Part shown: one piece after another, positions 39,546 through 47,977 of the stretch | Numbering within the stretch: position 1 is the stretch's first letter | Layout of the letters: each line of letters starts with the position of its first letter | Position numbers and translations under genes: made by a program | Origin: JAUIIK01 sp963745675 | Lineage (GTDB): Bacteria > Chloroflexota > Chloroflexia > Thermomicrobiales > CFX8 | Direction of reading: 5' to 3' | Assembly (NCBI GenBank): GCA_963745675.1 | Contig: CAVUYM010000022.1 | Span: 168,906 to 232,905, forward strand | Length of the DNA stretch: 64,000 nucleotides | The notes under the pieces: model-generated | What the model saw: the letters and a program-made list of their open reading frames with translations, nothing else | Told to the model about the DNA's origin: nothing | Database searches by the model: none

Positions 39546-42155
39546 CTACCCAGGTTGATTATTCTCGACGGCTTCGTAGACCGAGAAATCCGTCGCAAGG
39601 AATACGCCGGTTCCCACCGCCATCAATCCAACGCTTCCGACACCGGAGCCTGCATGCGTGGAGTGGCCGATGATTTCTCCGTCGATTTCCAGCCAGAAGT
39701 CTGAGCCGTAACTGAGTAGACCGATCTGCACGCCGCTAGTAAGCACCTCGGCCTCTAAATAGCCTACGGCAAAGACGAGCAATTCCGCTCCAGCGGCAGA
39801 CGAGTAGACGAGGCTTACGTCGCCATTCGCCCAGACGCAGGCCTGATAGCGATCCCCATCGGTTGGATGGCGACGGGTTACGAGGCAGTACGCTCCAGTT
39901 GCGTCCTCGGAGAGTATACGAACCGTTCCTCGCACGATCGTGTCAGTGACCGTTAGTTGCGGCACGAGCGCGCCAATCTCGAATCCGTCTTCATTTACCT
40001 CGATCAGGTAGCCCTCTTCGACGACGGTACGCGAACCTTCGTCGATGGATGCCGTCCCAAGTTGCTCGAAACCAGCTTCGAAAATCAATTCGCCGTTGGT
40101 CGGAGGTTGCGGCTGGTCCGGAGGCGGCTCCACCGGCGGTTCCATTTGATCGCCGTAACGCCACTCGTAGTAATGCAGACCGACGTTGCCCATCTCGACG
40201 CGCCATGCCGGTGGATTGGCAGGTGTGTATGTCAGGCAGCGCCGTTCAAAACACTGCATCAGCACGTCCTGCACAGCGTCCGCCACCTTGACTCTGGCCC
40301 AGTAGGCTTCGGTTATTGGAAGACCGGTAGCAAAGAACCAGGGATCAAAAAGCTGATCGTCCTGGAGTCCGCTTTGCGTCGCAACCAGTCCGGTGGAGTT
40401 CAGGTAGTCCCAGAAGACATTGGCGACTCGATGGCCAGTCGTTTCGTCGAGATACGATCCGACGACACCGTAGCTAATTAGCAGCGAGTCGGAACCGACG
40501 ACACCGTCACGGGAAAGCGTCTGAAATATCGGCAAGTCTTCGGTTACAGGTTCAGCTTCGAGCACGCCCTCGAAGGACGCATATGTCGGTCCTAGCGTAT
40601 CGTCGGGGTCGCCGGCGACGTTGACATCGGCCGGCGCCATGTCAAAGAACTCGCCGTCTCCGATCTGCATGCGACCGGTAACCAGCTCATTCACCAGCAG
40701 GCCGTTGGTGATGTACCAGGTTGCGTCACGATCTTCGAAGGGATTCGTTATCTCCATGCGGCTTTTGTCGTAGTAGTAAACGAGCCTGATGCCGTGTTGT
40801 GCTTCCAGATACGGCTCGTAAGCGAAGTAGGGAGGCGGATCCTGGCCCCACAACCAGGTGCGTTGGACAGCTGCGCCTGCGACCGGGCTATCGGCCGGGA
40901 ACCAGGTTGCGTACATCGCTTCGAAGGCGACTGCTCGCAGCGCCGCTTCGGCGTCGAGCTGACCCGCACCAACTCCGGCTTCATTGCCAGGTTCGCCGGA
41001 GTCAACCGCAGTGGAGGTGAACAATTGGCGCACATCCTCCGGACCGAGATCACCATTGATCGAGCGCATGAGTGCAGCGACGCCTGAGGCGATTGCCACC
41101 GCAAACGACGTGCCCGAGACGGGCTGATTGTTTAGCACATTCGTCCAGCCGTCACCAACGTCTTCTGCCCAGTGTGGGGAATAGATCAACACTCCTGGAG
41201 CAGCAATATCGACCTCAGACACGACCGACGAAAAGCTGGCTTTGTTGCCGTTACTGTCCAGCGCGCCGACGGAGATGGTTTCGGGATAGCTGGCCGGATA
41301 GCTGATGCGAGAAGCGAAGTTACCGGCTGCGGCAAGCACTGGAATGTTGTTGTCGTAGGCATAACGCACGGCCGCCTGCTCGATCTCGGAAGGCGACTGG
41401 GCTCCCAGGCTCAAGTTGATCACGTCTGCGCCGTGGTCGACCGCCCAGGTAATTCCGGCAGCGATCGAGGCAGTGGAGATGAAATTCGAGTTGTCCAGAA
41501 CGCGCACCGGCATGATTTTCACGTCCATCGCCGCCCCGACGGTGCCTTCTCCGTTCGACCCGCTGGCGGCGATAATCCCGGCGACGTGTGTGCCGTGCCC
41601 GTTATTGTCAGCCCAGTCGTCGTCGTTGCCGACGGCGTCGTAGCCATCGACGAGCTTCCCGACCAGGTCCGGATGTGTCGGGCTTACGCCGCTGTCAATG
41701 ATCGCTACAACGATCGAGTCGGTGCCCGTCGAGAGGTTCCATGCACCGGGTAGATTGACTTGATCTACCCATTCCTTTTGAAGTTCGTAGTCAGGTTCGT
41801 CCAGCGGCTCCCAAAATAGCTGACGACTCTGCTCGAACTCTGCGATCAAAACATCAGGGTGGTGCTTGAGGATCGCGAGGGCACGCATTGCGGCGTGCTC
41901 ATCCCCGTAGCTGAGGCTAATGATGTTCGTGCTCGCCGCCTCCAAGCGAGGCTGGCTATTGTCGACAGCTTGCAGTGCGTAGCCCTGGTATGAGTCGAAA
42001 ACGGAATCAATCTGCGTCCCGGGGCTTAGTTGCAGCAGCAGTTTGACTGGCCTGGTATGAGTTTCCGATGTCTGTTTCGCCGCGACGGACGATACCAACA
42101 CGAATACCATGAGAAAACTGAGCAACAATGGCCCAAATCGTCGAAGCAATTTCAC
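39546..42155 (-). CDS. Secreted subtilisin-like (S8) protease with Chloroflexota repeat domain
   Basis: About 869 residues. GTG 42155 (VKLLRRFGPLLLSFLMVFVLVSSVAA) is preferred: AGGA lies 5 nt upstream and it starts the signal peptide directly. After a propeptide (about 30-125) comes the S8 catalytic domain with Asp in VAIIDSGVSPTHPDLV, His in DNNGHGTHVAGIIAASG and Ser in VSGTSFAVAIASGVAALM. Residues about 440-700 form a domain shared with two other genes in this window (YYYDKSRMEI, YITNGLLVNELVTG, FWDYLNSTG, FATGLPITEAYWARVKV, DVLMQCFERRCLTYTP, GNVGLHYYEWRYG). A Pro-rich linker (PPVEPPPDQPQPP) leads to a C-terminal beta-sandwich of concanavalin-like style. Intact. Confidence 0.9.
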   Translation of the reverse strand: MKLLRRFGPLLLSFLMVFVLVSSVAAKQTSETHTRPVKLLLQLSPGTQIDSVFDSYQGYALQAVDNSQPRLEAASTNIISLSYGDEHAAMRALAILKHHPDVLIAEFEQSRQLFWEPLDEPDYELQKEWVDQVNLPGAWNLSTGTDSIVVAIIDSGVSPTHPDLVGKLVDGYDAVGNDDDWADNNGHGTHVAGIIAASGSNGEGTVGAAMDVKIMPVRVLDNSNFISTASIAAGITWAVDHGADVINLSLGAQSPSEIEQAAVRYAYDNNIPVLAAAGNFASRISYPASYPETISVGALDSNGNKASFSSVVSEVDIAAPGVLIYSPHWAEDVGDGWTNVLNNQPVSGTSFAVAIASGVAALMRSINGDLGPEDVRQLFTSTAVDSGEPGNEAGVGAGQLDAEAALRAVAFEAMYATWFPADSPVAGAAVQRTWLWGQDPPPYFAYEPYLEAQHGIRLVYYYDKSRMEITNPFEDRDATWYITNGLLVNELVTGRMQIGDGEFFDMAPADVNVAGDPDDTLGPTYASFEGVLEAEPVTEDLPIFQTLSRDGVVGSDSLLISYGVVGSYLDETTGHRVANVFWDYLNSTGLVATQSGLQDDQLFDPWFFATGLPITEAYWARVKVADAVQDVLMQCFERRCLTYTPANPPAWRVEMGNVGLHYYEWRYGDQMEPPVEPPPDQPQPPTNGELIFEAGFEQLGTASIDEGSRTVVEEGYLIEVNEDGFEIGALVPQLTVTDTIVRGTVRILSEDATGAYCLVTRRHPTDGDRYQACVWANGDVSLVYSSAAGAELLVFAVGYLEAEVLTSGVQIGLLSYGSDFWLEIDGEIIGHSTHAGSGVGSVGLMAVGTGVFLATDFSVYEAVENNQPG

Positions 42156-42288
42156 TTGATCCTGGACTCCCTGCCCGTGGGATTGTCTGGTGATTCCGGC
42201 GTCCACGTTCAGCGCAGGATTGTACCTGCAACGTCAAGGTATTAACGAAGCGGCATGCGCTCCGGTTGCGGTATTGGAAGCGCTCAGA

Positions 42289-42654
42289 TCATGATTGCGT
42301 TATGACGATCCTGTTCCCGTCAGGATCATCTAGCTCGAATTCACGATCGCCCCATGGGCGCGTCACAGGCTCGGAAAGTTCGGAGTTTGGACTCAAGTGA
42401 TCCATAGGTTCAAGGCCCTCGGCTCGGGCTCGCTCGAACATTGCGTCAACATTCGAGGTCGCAACGTGGATGTGTGGCGAGTTGCCTGCCGGGCCGCTCT
42501 CGGCCGGGTGCAACATGAGTTCGTAGGGTCCGGCATTGAACCAGTGCATACCGCCATACCCCCGGTTGTACTCGAAGCCGGCCCTGGCGTACCAATCGCG
42601 GCTACGCTCGGTGTCGGTGCAAAAGAGCACGACGTGGTGGAATCCTGAAATCAT
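42289..42654 (-). CDS. VOC/glyoxalase-bleomycin resistance fold protein
   Basis: 121 residues from ATG 42654 (MISGFHHVVLFCTDTERSRDWYAR), AAAGGA upstream. Two VOC half-sites: HHVVLFCTDTERSRDWYARAGFEYNRG ... YELMLHPAESG and SPHIHVATSNVDAMFERARAEGLE ... REFELDDPDGNRIVITQ. His, Glu (in YELML) and His (in HIHV) occupy likely metal positions. Substrate unknown. Its start lies inside the frame of the truncated partner of the sigma factor (42602-42865), so the two loci overlap by 53 bp. Confidence 0.8.
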   Translation of the reverse strand: MISGFHHVVLFCTDTERSRDWYARAGFEYNRGYGGMHWFNAGPYELMLHPAESGPAGNSPHIHVATSNVDAMFERARAEGLEPMDHLSPNSELSEPVTRPWGDREFELDDPDGNRIVITQS

Positions 42655-42865
42655 CGCTTCGCGGTCCTTTCTCTGGTTGAAAAGTCGGTCTCTCAACGTC
42701 TGTGACGAACTCGTCGGACGGGCGAAGGGCGCTACTACGGGCTGCAGATTGCAGACTGTGCAGCACTCGACGGTTGTCGGCGTCGGTTGTTTCGTCACCA
42801 TCACGGTCAACGGCGTCCCAGGCGGCATCCAGACGTCTGGCTGAGCGATCGGATGTTTCACTCAT
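42602..42865 (-). pseudogene. Truncated ECF-sigma partner (anti-sigma-like N-terminus)
   Basis: 87 codons starting at ATG 42865, five nt after the sigma factor stop. The first 55 residues (MSETSDRSARRLDAAWDAVDRDG, DNRRVLHSLQSAARSSALRPSDEFVTDVE) resemble the start of the proteins that commonly follow ECF sigma genes in Thermomicrobia-type genomes: RLDAAWDA..., LVRxLHAL, P-x-FVxxLE. Those normally continue into a membrane segment and an exported domain. Here the frame runs straight into the VOC gene and ends with no membrane segment, so the gene looks truncated by a deletion. Confidence 0.5.
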
Positions 42866-42872
42866 CGCGCAC

Positions 42873-43424
42873 CTACCAGCACCTTGATTCCTGCTCGTAT
42901 ATTCGCTTCAACTCAGCGATGGCCCTGAATTGCAGGGCGCGCACGCTGCCGGGAGTGCGACCAGTCGCAGCGGCAATCTCAACGCCGTTGAGCCCCGCGA
43001 GACGTAGTGCGACGATCTGGCGCTGAGAGTCGGTGAGGCTGTCGAGAGCACCGTACAGCCAGCGTACATCCTCATCCGTCAACAGGGTCGCTTCTGGTGA
43101 CGGATGACTTGCATGTGCGTCGACAGTGGGTATGCGAGTTTTCTCGATCAGCCGCCGGCGTTGAAAATCGATGATCGTTGTCCGCGCGATGGCGAAGATC
43201 CAGGCGGGGACCGATCCTCCGCGATAGTCATCGAGGGCGGAGAGCGCCTTCACGAAGGTCTGGCTAGCTGCGTCCTCAGCTTGCTCCCGATGCCATAAAC
43301 GCAAAAGACAGAATCGAAAGACCGGTTCGATATAGCGATCGAATATGGGAGCAAACTGGGCGGGATTTTCGCGTGCCGCCTCCATCAGCATACGTTCTCG
43401 ATCACCGTCGCCATCAGGCGTCAC
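42873..43424 (-). CDS. RNA polymerase ECF-type sigma factor
   Basis: 183 residues, intact. Region 2: FAPIFDRYIEPVFRFCLLRLWHREQAEDAASQTFVKALSALDDYRGGSVPAWIFAIARTTIIDFQRRR, with the polymerase-binding and -10-recognising segments. Region 4: LYGALDSLTDSQRQIVALRLAGLNGVEIAAATGRTPGSVRALQFRAIAELKRI, a helix-turn-helix for the -35. The protein starts at ATG 43424. The adjacent downstream gene should encode its regulator but is truncated. Regulon unknown; its promoter should lie in the 145-bp divergent gap shared with the gamma-glutamyltransferase gene. Confidence 0.93.
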   Translation of the reverse strand: MTPDGDGDRERMLMEAARENPAQFAPIFDRYIEPVFRFCLLRLWHREQAEDAASQTFVKALSALDDYRGGSVPAWIFAIARTTIIDFQRRRLIEKTRIPTVDAHASHPSPEATLLTDEDVRWLYGALDSLTDSQRQIVALRLAGLNGVEIAAATGRTPGSVRALQFRAIAELKRIYEQESRCW

Positions 43425-43568
43425 CCTGTCTCTCCACCCCTCTGCTTCGTCCAGTCATCCACTGGCTCATTATCAGTACAGACGGTTCAATCGTAAAAGT
43501 GTTACGCGCCTGAAAGTACTCGCCACGTTCATGCAAGCTCGAGTAGACTGAACGATCTTGATCGATTC

Positions 43569-45257
43569 ATGACGAAGGGACCTCCATTCGTGGCCGTAGC
43601 AGCCCAGGAAACGACCGACAAATCACTCGAAGCTTCATTTCAGCAGTCCAGATCCCCGGTATTTGCAAATGGCGGCATGGTAGCTGCCGCCCACCCATTG
43701 GCAGTCGCGGCAGGTATCGACGCCCTGCGAAAGGGCGGCAATGCGATGGATGCCGCGATTGCCGCAGCACTCACGACAGCTGTCGTCATTCCCGCGATGA
43801 ATGGCCTCGGCGGCGACTGCTTCATGATCCATTGGGATAATAAGAAGAAAAAGGCTACCGCCGTCAATGGTTCTGGCATCGGACCACGCTCGGTCGACCG
43901 CGAATGGTTCACCTCGCGCGGCTACAAGAAAATGCCATTTGTAGGCCCGCTCTCAATGGCCGTGCCCGGCGCGGTCGCCGCTTATTTCTGGGCCATCGAG
44001 AACCACTGCCGCTTGAGCGTTTCGGAACTGTTCGCACACGGCATCAATTACGCTGACAAGGGCTTTCCGCTGTCTGTCAGCGGTTCGCGAATGATTCGGG
44101 TCGGTGGAACGGAATTCAAGAACTACGAAAGTTCAGCGGCGGTTTTTCTGCCGAATGGTGAACCGCTCGGGCCGGGCGAATTCCTGGTTCAGAAAAATCT
44201 CGCAAACACGATGCGACTGGTTGAGAAGGGTGGTCCGGAAACCTTCTACGATGGAGAGATCGCCCAGCGGATCGGTGCCGCGATCGAAGCCGCCGGCGGA
44301 CAGCTCAGCGCCTCCGATTTTGGCGGGCATACGAGCGAGGTCTACGAGCCAATCGCAACCGACTATCGCGGATATACCGTCTACGAGACGAAGCCACCAA
44401 GCCAGGGTCATATCGTCCTCGAAGAGTTGAACATCATCGAGAACGCCGATATGGCAGGTTACGGCCACAACAGCGCTGACGCGATGCACCTCATGATCGA
44501 AGCGAAGAAGCGCGCCTTCGCCGATCGCCTGGCCTACGCTCAGGACCCGCTCTTTGGCGATGTTCCGCTCGATGTTCTCCTGTCAAAGGAGTTTGCCGCC
44601 GAGCGCTATGCAACCATCGATATGGCAGCAGCCACCGAAAAGGTTGCGCCAGGTGCGTTGCCGGAGACTTCAGGCGACACGACATTCCTTTGCACCGCCG
44701 ATGGCGAAGGCAATATGGTCTCGTTGATCACGTCGCTCTCGGCCGGCTTCGGCAGCCAGTTCATTGCCGGCGATACCGGCGTGCTGCTGAACAACCGCGC
44801 CGGACGTGGATTCTCGCTCGAAGAAGGACATCCGAATGTCATCGAGCCGGGCAAACGCACGATGCACACGTTGAACTGCTATGCCGTAGGCAAGGACGGC
44901 GAAGTCTTCCTCGTTGGCGGTACACCCGGTGGCGATCAGCAACCGCAGTGGAACATGCAGGTGCTCACGAACCTGATCGACTATGGCATGGATGTGCAAG
45001 CGGCGGTAGAGGCTCCGCGCTGGACCTCATTCCCCGGCACAGACCCGATTAACATCGACAATGACTTCGTTGTGCGGGCCGAGTCGCGCATCGACGAAGC
45101 AACACTCGACGAACTGCGCCAGCGGGGCCATCGGGTAGAGGTTCTGGAACCATACGGCGCCGGCGGTACGATGTTCTTGATTAGCCGCGATACCGAGACC
45201 GGCGTCCTTCAAGGCGGCGGCGATCCCCGGAGTGAGGGTTTGGCCCTGGGAATCTAG
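43569..45257 (+). CDS. Gamma-glutamyltransferase family protein (Ntn hydrolase)
   Basis: 562 residues, intact. The family cleaves gamma-glutamyl bonds (glutathione and similar) or acyl side chains and is made as a self-cleaving precursor. N-terminal part: NGGMVAAAHPLAVAAGIDALRKGGNAMDAAIAAAL, VPAMNGLGGDCFMIHW-like region. The autocleavage point is at the Thr of SGDTTFLCTADGEGNMVSLITS (usually TTH[FL]), so the small subunit starts at about residue 374. GGTPGGDQQPQWNMQVLTNLIDYGMDVQAAVEAPRW is typical. No signal peptide, so it may be cytoplasmic, as in amidase-like members. A strong terminator follows. Neighbours on the other side are the glutamine-synthetase-like pair, so a gamma-glutamyl-compound pathway is conceivable. 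Confidence 0.9.
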   Translation: MTKGPPFVAVAAQETTDKSLEASFQQSRSPVFANGGMVAAAHPLAVAAGIDALRKGGNAMDAAIAAALTTAVVIPAMNGLGGDCFMIHWDNKKKKATAVNGSGIGPRSVDREWFTSRGYKKMPFVGPLSMAVPGAVAAYFWAIENHCRLSVSELFAHGINYADKGFPLSVSGSRMIRVGGTEFKNYESSAAVFLPNGEPLGPGEFLVQKNLANTMRLVEKGGPETFYDGEIAQRIGAAIEAAGGQLSASDFGGHTSEVYEPIATDYRGYTVYETKPPSQGHIVLEELNIIENADMAGYGHNSADAMHLMIEAKKRAFADRLAYAQDPLFGDVPLDVLLSKEFAAERYATIDMAAATEKVAPGALPETSGDTTFLCTADGEGNMVSLITSLSAGFGSQFIAGDTGVLLNNRAGRGFSLEEGHPNVIEPGKRTMHTLNCYAVGKDGEVFLVGGTPGGDQQPQWNMQVLTNLIDYGMDVQAAVEAPRWTSFPGTDPINIDNDFVVRAESRIDEATLDELRQRGHRVEVLEPYGAGGTMFLISRDTETGVLQGGGDPRSEGLALGI

Positions 45258-45298
45258 CCGGTATCGGCCCTCCCAACTGGATCTAGTGCTATGCAACA

Positions 45299-45330
45299 AA
45301 AAAGGCGGCGGAGAAATCCGCCGCCTTTTC
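45299..45330. terminator. Bidirectional terminator between convergent genes
   Basis: AAAAA then GGCGGCGGA - GAAA - TCCGCCGCC then TTTT: a 9-bp GC stem with a GNRA tetraloop, extended by A/T pairs on both sides. It can end the gamma-glutamyltransferase gene (+) and the amidohydrolase gene (-). Confidence 0.92.
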
Positions 45331-45361
45331 TCGTTCCGTCTTTTCTAGGGCAGGATGCAGG

Positions 45362-46509
45362 TCACTCGACGGGATAGATCCGGCGAGTGTTGTCGTGCAT
45401 CACCGCCGTCGCGACGCCCAACGCTTCGCTTGCGCCAATCACATCATCGGCGACCAATTCAGCGAGAACCTTTTCGAGTGCCCAGCGCCAGACATGCACG
45501 CCAAACCATTGAAACTCTGGAGTCATGTGACCGTCTGTTGAAGCGAGCAATTGCTCGACTGGAGTCATTTCAAGCGTTTCGGCGAGAATCTGAGCTGACC
45601 CGTGTCCCGCGATAGGAATGGTCAGACCCAGATCGACATAGACATTGGGATAAAGGCTGGCAAGATAGCCTGCCGTGCGGTGGTAGGGATAGCAGTGCAA
45701 CAGGACGATCGGCACGCTGCGGAATGGCTCGTGTTTCAGGAGGGCACGCATCAGCGACGGGTCATTCTTCGTCAGGACGATGTCGTCGTCACCGAGCGCA
45801 ACGTGAAATTGAATCGGCAGAGCCTGCGGCGCGGCAGCTTCAAACGCTGTCCAGACGATCGTGTCGATCAGTTCTTTGTTGTCGATGCGGGCAATACCGC
45901 CCTCAGACTTCTGCGTCGAAAATTGGCGTAGCTGAGGGCAGCCTGGCGTCGCTGGGAGGCAGTTGGCGCTTCGATATCGAGTCCAACGCGATATCCGGCG
46001 ATGCTCTTGAGACCGATGATCTCGTTCTCACTGGCGTGCTCGATTTCGTCGGCGAGTCGCTGTAGAGCTTCGTCGAGCGTCTCGCACTCCTGCCAGAGGT
46101 TTTCGATGAAGACTTCAATCCGCACAAGTTTATGGACCTTGCGGCCACCCAGAAGGTCCGACCACTCGTCGGGCTGGTAGCTGGAGTCGAGTGAAAACAG
46201 ATAGTCCGCGTATGAGTCCCCCAGATTGGCGGCGTCTGCAAGTAGGCGGTGATAGGCCGTTTCGTCGTGGTTGTTGCGAGTCTCGATGACCGTCGCTTCA
46301 ACTGGCTCTACATCGAGCAGTTTGGATAGTTCTCTAACCATCCAGCGATAGCCGATCTGCGATCCCATCGGCCCAGCCCAAACTTCAGGTGACGCAGACT
46401 CTGTGAATGGCCGGCGAAACGCTGGCGTGTCGAGCCGGTGCACTTTTTCGGGCGCGTGGACATGATGATCTTCGAACGGGATCGCCTGGATATCGCTTGA
46501 GATGTTCAT
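45362..46509 (-). CDS. Amidohydrolase_2-type protein (FluG N-terminal-like), one frameshift
   Basis: About 382 residues. It begins IQAIPFEDHHVHAPEKVHR with a metal-binding HxH. The middle (IIGLKSIAGYRVGLDIEAP) breaks near 45920 and resumes as EGGIARIDNKELIDTIVWTAFEAAAPQALPIQFHVALGDD. Then come PIVLLHCYPYHRTAGYLASLYPNVYVDLGLTI, LLASTDGHMTPEFQWFG (metal Asp), and the C-terminal VATAVMHDNTRRIYPV. The last segment, in which the domain ends with HDNxxRLY, is typical of amidohydrolases linked to glutamine-synthetase-like proteins (FluG, gamma-glutamyl-compound metabolism). Its ATG overlaps the stop of the upstream GS-like gene by four bases (ATGA). Confidence 0.82.
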
Positions 46510-47858
46510 ACTCGCTCCATATAGACTTCACGTTCCCAATCGCCGACTTCGACATCGTAGCGTGCAAGTTCGTAGCGCTTGACGCGAAGGAGCTCCGGAC
46601 CGCAAACCGGTCCGAGGGCGTCCATCACAACCTGATCTGCTTCGATGGCGTCCAGCGCTTCCCCCGCAGTGCGTGGCAGGAATCGAATTCCCTCTGATTC
46701 AAGTTCCTGCTGTGGTGCGTGGCCCAGATCTTCTCCGGCCGGTTGGCCCGGGTCGAGCTTTTTATCCAGACCTTCGATACCGGCTCCGATGAGAGCGGTC
46801 AGCAGGAGATAGGGATTGGAAGTGTTGTCCCCGGAACGAAGTTCAAGGCGTCGTCGATGTCGATCCAGGTACCCGCACGAGAGCCGAGCGGTTGCCCGCC
46901 CATACGCGACATGGGCCGGCGCCCAGGAGGCGGGTTGCAGGCGCTTGTAGGAATTGACTGTCGGTCCGGCGACGCCACAGATGGCCGGCGCATGCTGAAG
47001 CACACCGCCGATGAAATGGCTCATCTCGGTCGAGAGTCCGAGTGCCTCGTCGCCGGTCGAGCGGTCTTCGTCACCGGCTTCGTTCCAAAGCGAGAGGTGC
47101 ACGTGGAGCCCGTTGCCCGCTGCTGTTGCATGCACCTTGGGCATGAATGTTGCGATGAGGCCCGCGTCCCGCGCCAGCGCCCGTACGGTGTCGCGCAAGA
47201 TGAGCAGATCGTCGGCTGCCTTCAGCGGTTTTTCGTGAGCAACGTTGATCTCCAGCTGCCCCTGACCATATTCCGTCCCGATCTGAATGACGTTCACATT
47301 TTGCTCGACAAGCGCATGCTCGATGCGGGTCAACAGATCGAAGTGTTCATCGATGCGATCGACGCTATACATCGCGTGGTGATCGACCGGCATCAGCGCA
47401 CCGTCCGGCCCGCGTCGATAGAGCGAGAACTCCGGTTCGAAGGCGACACGGGCGCTGAGGCCGCGTTCGGCTAAACGATCCAGTTGAGCGACGAGGCGTG
47501 TACGCGGGCAACCGTCCCAGGCTTCGCCCTCCTCTGTCCGCATCCAACTGTGAACCCTCGCTGTACCGGGATGGTAGGGCAGTGGTGACAGGGTATCGTG
47601 ATCCGGAACGGCAAAGAAATCGCCGGAATCAGCTCCGAAGTGCGGTTCCGGCACCTGATGATCGTCGATTGTGAAATTGAGATTCGCTCGAGCAAATACT
47701 CCGCCGCGTCGTATCGCCGAGCGGATCGACGGGCCCGGTATCCACTTAGCGCACGAGCGCGAACTGTAGTCGTGGAAGATGATCCACAGGTTGTGGCAGT
47801 CCCAACTCTCAAGATGACCTTCAAAACGGTCGAGATCGGACTCGGATACTCCGGCCAT
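46506..47858 (-). CDS. Glutamine-synthetase-like enzyme (type I fold, FluG/GlnA4 type)
   Basis: About 450 residues from ATG 47858. ATP-dependent ligation of ammonia or an amine to a glutamate carboxylate. The beta-grasp N-terminal domain is followed by the catalytic barrel: ARVAFEPEFSLYRRG (metal Glu), GTEYGQGQLEINVAHEKPLKAADDLLILRDTVRALAR, ATFMPKVHATAAGNGLHVHLSLW (metal His and ATP region), NSYKRLQPASWAPAHVAYGR, and ELRSGDNTSNPYLLLTALIGAGIEG. Near 46910 and 46850 two compensating indels scramble about 20 residues: the conserved NRSALVRVPGS is found in another frame. It lacks an adenylylation signature. Paired with the amidohydrolase it forms a split version of FluG; the substrate is probably not ammonia plus glutamate. 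Confidence 0.88.
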   Translation of the reverse strand: MAGVSESDLDRFEGHLESWDCHNLWIIFHDYSSRSCAKWIPGPSIRSAIRRGGVFARANLNFTIDDHQVPEPHFGADSGDFFAVPDHDTLSPLPYHPGTARVHSWMRTEEGEAWDGCPRTRLVAQLDRLAERGLSARVAFEPEFSLYRRGPDGALMPVDHHAMYSVDRIDEHFDLLTRIEHALVEQNVNVIQIGTEYGQGQLEINVAHEKPLKAADDLLILRDTVRALARDAGLIATFMPKVHATAAGNGLHVHLSLWNEAGDEDRSTGDEALGLSTEMSHFIGGVLQHAPAICGVAGPTVNSYKRLQPASWAPAHVAYGRATARLSCGYLDRHRRRLELRSGDNTSNPYLLLTALIGAGIEGLDKKLDPGQPAGEDLGHAPQQELESEGIRFLPRTAGEALDAIEADQVVMDALGPVCGPELLRVKRYELARYDVEVGDWEREVYMERV

Positions 47859-47977
47859 TGACAACTTTCCCCATCCTTCATCGCGGCGCGGCTCATCGCG
47901 TTCCAGCTTAACCGAAATGAGGCGTCAAAGACGCCCCATTTCGCTAGTTCACTCTTTGGAATTATTCGGCGCCCGAC

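Noticed and set aside
42289..42861. A 190-residue version of the VOC protein starting at 42861
   Set aside because: The extra 69 residues overlap the sigma partner's frame and lack VOC features; ATG 42654 has a ribosome-binding site and starts at the conserved first strand.
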